From: Bacteroidota bacterium
Lineage (GTDB): Bacteria; Bacteroidota; Bacteroidia; Flavobacteriales; Schleiferiaceae
Assembly (NCBI GenBank): GCA_003045865.1
Contig: PZPB01000005.1
Location: forward strand, 1-45,484
Direction of reading: 5' to 3'
DNA: 45,484 nucleotides
Under the pieces are notes generated by a model. The model made no database searches and had not been told where the DNA came from. It worked only from the letters and a program-made list of their open reading frames with translations. The position numbers and the translations under genes were made by a program. This document shows, piece after piece, positions 42,525 through 45,484 of the stretch. Each line of letters begins with the position of its first letter. Position 1 is the first letter of the stretch.

Positions 42525-42603
42525 CACCTCTTCAAAAAAAAATCACATTTATTTCATTTTTATTGTAAGAACCTAAATAACAGACACTTAAATTTCACTA
42601 CTC

Positions 42604-44076
42604 TTAGTAAGCTCTAGCAAAAACAACACGTTGAACCGAGTCCTGACCCGTATAAACGCATTTACCCGCTTGCTTATCCCCTTCCAAGGGTATGCAACGG
42701 ATGGTTGCTTTAGTTTCCGTTTTGATCTTTTCTTCGGTTTCGGCGGTGCCATCCCAGTGTGCTAATACGAAGCCTCCTGCAGCAATCTTAACCTGGAAGT
42801 CTTCCCAATCGTTTACAGTATGGGTATTCTGATCCTTAAAAGACTGAGCTTTATTAAAGAGATTGTCTTGAATCTCTTCTAATAAAGACTTAATTCTCTG
42901 CTCTATGCCATCCATTAACTCTACCGACTTGGTCATGTTATCCCTACGTGCCAATTCTACGGTATTATTTTCCAAATCTCGCGGTCCCATTGCTATTCTT
43001 AAGGGCACGCCTTTCAACTCATATTCGGCAAATTTCCAGCCCGGCTTGTGGGTATCGCGGTTATCGAAATGCACCGAAACACCAACCTTCTCCAAGTTTT
43101 GCTTGATCTCTTTTGCTTTCGCAGAAATCTCTACTAATTGATCCTCTCCTCTATAAATAGGTACTATAACCACTTGGTAAGGCGCTAAATTTGGAGGAAG
43201 CACTAAACCATTATCATCAGAATGAGTCATAATAAGAGCACCTATTAAGCGCGTACTAACCCCCCACGATGTTGCCCAAACATATTCCTCTTTACCTTCT
43301 TTAGAAGCATATTTAACATCAAATGCCTTGGCGAAATTCTGACCAAGGAAATGACTTGTCCCTGCTTGTAAAGCCTTACCGTCTTGCATTAAAGCTTCAA
43401 TACAATAAGTCTCTAGAGCCCCAGCAAAACGCTCGCTCTCAGTTTTAACACCCTTAATTACTGGAATGGCCATAAAGTTTTGCACGAAGTTGGCATAAAC
43501 CTCTAGCATAGTTTCTGCTTCCTCTAAAGCCTCTGCCTTGCTGGCGTGCGCAGTATGACCTTCTTGCCAAAGAAACTCGGCGGTACGAAGAAATAAACGC
43601 GTGCGCATTTCCCAGCGCACCACATTAGCCCATTGGTTTATTTTCAGCGGCAAGTCGCGATAACTTTGCACCCATCTGCGGTAGGTATCCCAAATAATAG
43701 TTTCAGAAGTTGGTCTTACTATTAACTCTTCCTCTAGTTTCGCATCCTCATCCACAATTACACCTTTACCATCGGGATCATTTTTAAGGCGATAATGGGT
43801 TACCACCGCACACTCCTTGGCAAAACCCTCCACGTGACTGGCTTCTTTAGAAAAAAATGATTTGGGTATAAAAAGCGGGAAATAAGCATTCTGATGCCCC
43901 GTCTGCTTAAATTTGAGATCCAACTCGGCTTGCATCTTTTCCCAAATAGCATAACCATAAGGCTTTATTACCATAGAACCTCTTACGGCACTATTCTCGG
44001 CTAAGTCAGCACGAACTACTAGTTCGTTATACCACTTAGAATAATCCTCTTCTCTTTTCGTTAGTTTCTGAGCCAT
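42604..44076 (-). CDS. proS: Prolyl-tRNA synthetase (archaeal/eukaryote-like type)
   Basis: A 490-residue class II synthetase charging tRNA-Pro. It is the short type without the bacterial editing insertion: class II motifs ([49 protein letters not shown]) are followed by the anticodon-binding domain (VVIVPIYRG) and the C-terminal extension ending VVFARAY, with the aromatic terminus usual for this type. Bacteroidota carry this form. It is upstream of tRNA-Glu on the same strand, but a 137-bp gap with its own promoter separates them. Confidence 0.97.
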   Translation of the reverse strand: MAQKLTKREEDYSKWYNELVVRADLAENSAVRGSMVIKPYGYAIWEKMQAELDLKFKQTGHQNAYFPLFIPKSFFSKEASHVEGFAKECAVVTHYRLKNDPDGKGVIVDEDAKLEEELIVRPTSETIIWDTYRRWVQSYRDLPLKINQWANVVRWEMRTRLFLRTAEFLWQEGHTAHASKAEALEEAETMLEVYANFVQNFMAIPVIKGVKTESERFAGALETYCIEALMQDGKALQAGTSHFLGQNFAKAFDVKYASKEGKEEYVWATSWGVSTRLIGALIMTHSDDNGLVLPPNLAPYQVVIVPIYRGEDQLVEISAKAKEIKQNLEKVGVSVHFDNRDTHKPGWKFAEYELKGVPLRIAMGPRDLENNTVELARRDNMTKSVELMDGIEQRIKSLLEEIQDNLFNKAQSFKDQNTHTVNDWEDFQVKIAAGGFVLAHWDGTAETEEKIKTETKATIRCIPLEGDKQAGKCVYTGQDSVQRVVFARAY

Positions 44077-44117
44077 TAATTTGTATCTTGGTATGGAGTT
44101 TGTTTTATTACGATTGG

Positions 44118-44125
44118 CAAAGCTA
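44118..44125 (-). promoter_or_regulatory. -7 promoter box for proS
   Basis: On the minus strand TAGCTTTG matches TAnnTTTG, 41 nt before the proS ATG at 44076. The 82-bp gap is shared with the divergent lipoprotein gene, whose own promoter I could not place with confidence. Confidence 0.4.
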
Positions 44126-44158
44126 AATATTTAACGAACTCCTAAAAACGCATCGGTC

Positions 44159-45484
44159 ATGAAAAATTTACTTAGTTTATCAATATCACTTTCCATTCTG
44201 CTTTTCGGCTGTAGTGGAAGTAAAACAGTTGTAAACAATTATGAAGATGGGATTTATTCTAGTCCTGCTTCTCCACCAGTTTCTAATTCTGCTGCGCAAA
44301 GTAGTGAAGAGTTTAGCTTAAATGATGTAAATCCTAGCGAAAACCAGAATCAAGAGGACTTTGATTATTACAATCCTGCCGACAACAATGCCAACACTCA
44401 ACAATATAGCACTGGCGGAGATGTAATTGTAAACAACTACTATAACCAAGGTTTCCGCAACCCTGGCTTTAACAATAACTTTTATTGGAATAATTGGGGA
44501 TGGAACAACCCATACCGATTCAACTCTTGGGGCTTCTACGACCCTATCTGCGACCCATGGTTTAACGGAGGTTGGGGATGGAACGCTGGCTGGGGTTATG
44601 GCGCAGGTTGGGGATGGCGATCTCAATGGGGCCCCAGAGGATGGGGTGGTGGATGGAATTCCTACAATTCTTACTGGGCCGGATACAACCAAGGCTTTTA
44701 CAATGGAGCGGGTGATTTTCGTTACGGTCGCAACAGAATATATACTGGGGCAAGAGGAAGTTTTGGAAGAAATGGCTCTTATAACATTAACTCAGGTTCT
44801 AGAATTTCTAGACGCAGTGCTTATGCAAATACTCGCTCTTTCAAAAACTCTAGTTCAAGCCGCAGAAGCACTAACGCCAGCAACAATCGCAGCACTCGCT
44901 TTAGCAATGCAAACATAGTATCAAGAGATGCAAGAACCAGTCAAAGAGTTAGCAATAACCGCAGCGCCACTAGAAGTAACAGATCTGCCAGTAGCACCTA
45001 CAATCAGGCCAGAGCTACAACTAACAGAAGTAGAAACATAAGTCCCTCTAATGATCGTGCCACTAACAGCAGAGGAACCACAACTAGAGGAACCACTGCG
45101 GACAGAGCTAATTCTAGCAGATCTAATACTAATGCGAGAACTAATGAGGGTAACACCAGAACCAACAACACTGGTAGAACCAACACTAATATCCGTAGCA
45201 GAAGCGAAAGAGACAATAGCTTCCAAGAAAGAGCGCAAAGTTCTACTCCAAGATCGAATAGTTCAACCCGAAGCAACAACAATTCTAACAGATCTAATAG
45301 TGGTGTAAACAGATCTAACTCTAGCAATAGTAACAGATCCTATACTCCAAGCAGGTCCTCGAATCGCGGTTCATCAGCGAGCCCATCCAGATCTAACAGG
45401 AGCAGTGGTGCAAGTCGTTCTAACAGTGGTAGCTCAAGCGGCTCAAGCAGAAGCAGCTCAAGCAGCTCAAGCAGAAGTAGTTCA
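44159..45484 (+). CDS. Lipoprotein with Trp/Gly/Asn-rich core and long Ser/Arg/Asn-rich tail (3' end beyond window)
   Basis: An open frame of 442 codons from ATG at 44159, without a stop up to the window edge. The signal peptide MKNLLSLSISLSILLFGCSG gives a lipidated Cys18. Residues about 100-180 are rich in Trp, Gly, Asn and Tyr (WNNWGWNNPY, GWGWNAGWGYGAGWGW). From about residue 215 the chain is almost only Ser, Arg, Asn and Thr with SR, RS and NR pairs, ending in an SSR-type tract coded by repeated AGCTCAAGC units. It is strongly basic and should be disordered. It may be a surface or periplasmic adhesive or polyanion-binding protein, but no function is known. Confidence 0.85.
   Translation, partial: MKNLLSLSISLSILLFGCSGSKTVVNNYEDGIYSSPASPPVSNSAAQSSEEFSLNDVNPSENQNQEDFDYYNPADNNANTQQYSTGGDVIVNNYYNQGFRNPGFNNNFYWNNWGWNNPYRFNSWGFYDPICDPWFNGGWGWNAGWGYGAGWGWRSQWGPRGWGGGWNSYNSYWAGYNQGFYNGAGDFRYGRNRIYTGARGSFGRNGSYNINSGSRISRRSAYANTRSFKNSSSSRRSTNASNNRSTRFSNANIVSRDARTSQRVSNNRSATRSNRSASSTYNQARATTNRSRNISPSNDRATNSRGTTTRGTTADRANSSRSNTNARTNEGNTRTNNTGRTNTNIRSRSERDNSFQERAQSSTPRSNSSTRSNNNSNRSNSGVNRSNSSNSNRSYTPSRSSNRGSSASPSRSNRSSGASRSNSGSSSGSSRSSSSSSSRSSS
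45430..45484 (+). repeat. Serine-coding simple repeat at the window edge
   Basis: Units of AGCTCAAGC with C/A changes recur in frame, coding GSSSGSSRSSS-like sequence. Because the units are multiples of three, length changes alter the tail without a frameshift. The repeat continues past the window. Confidence 0.6.

Noticed and set aside
44318-45327. Several long frames opposite or across the Ser/Arg-rich gene
   Set aside because: They arise from the low-complexity codons of the real plus-strand frame; their products are repetitive Val/Ser or Leu-rich strings without any start context.
1-45484. CRISPR arrays, insertion sequences, prophage or defence islands
   Set aside because: No regular spaced repeats, transposase, integrase, terminal repeats or defence-type domains were seen; gene content and composition are uniform.

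Overview
The window is ordinary chromosomal DNA of a Bacteroidota bacterium, most likely class Flavobacteriia, order Flavobacteriales. Four things point there: type IX secretion and gliding genes (PorQ, GldF, GldG and a cargo protein with a C-terminal T9SS sorting domain), a short archaeal/eukaryote-like prolyl-tRNA synthetase, many small lipoproteins and outer-membrane barrels, and repeated Bacteroidota-type promoters (TAnnTTTG at -7) with few Shine-Dalgarno sequences. The family cannot be named from this sequence. There is no integrase, transposase, prophage, CRISPR array or rRNA, and no base-composition break, so I see no sign of recent transfer.

Layout. 1-3607 (minus): a truncated lipoprotein gene and a large secreted T9SS cargo protein. 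3700-7538 (plus): dinB, a DUF4197 lipoprotein, a small exported protein, ddl and coaD. 7553-9214: a Nudix gene divergent from pyrE and an SRPBCC gene, closed by a hairpin terminator shared with birA. 10041-14981 (plus): rsfS, ftsH, a LUD-domain gene, cdsA, psd and an acyl-CoA-binding protein, joining ribosome silencing, membrane protein quality control and phosphatidylethanolamine synthesis. 14978-20897 (minus): cmk with porQ, then lon, a GlmU-like gene and rpmE2. 21070-22560 (plus): a beta-helix lipoprotein. 22779-29459 and on to 33007 (minus): an outer-membrane barrel, yaaA, a YwqK-like gene, pruA, a phosphatase, dnaN, and the run SAM hydrolase - monooxygenase - gldF - gldG - DUF4340. 33367-35867 (plus): phoH, purC and a PorT-like barrel. 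35864-37114 (minus): a DEDDh exonuclease with a GIY-YIG-like region. 37186-41387 (plus): a DUF5686 outer-membrane protein and a tightly coupled trio of two LVIVD-like lipoproteins and a barrel. 41390-44076 (minus): a YggS-type PLP protein, rpsT, tRNA-Glu and proS. 44159 to the end (plus): a lipoprotein with a Trp/Gly/Asn-rich core and a long Ser/Arg/Asn-rich tail, open at the window edge.

Genes are densely packed. Stop/start overlaps of the TAATG or ATGA type recur, suggesting translational coupling. Several TAnnTTTG boxes lie only 4-9 nt from the start codon, which predicts leaderless or nearly leaderless mRNAs. The least explained items are the Ser/Arg-rich lipoprotein, the LVIVD-lipoprotein/barrel trio, an 11-bp-phased repeat upstream of the YwqK-like gene, and the tRNA-Glu/rpsT arrangement. 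I did not find a convincing new defence, mobile or biosynthetic system.
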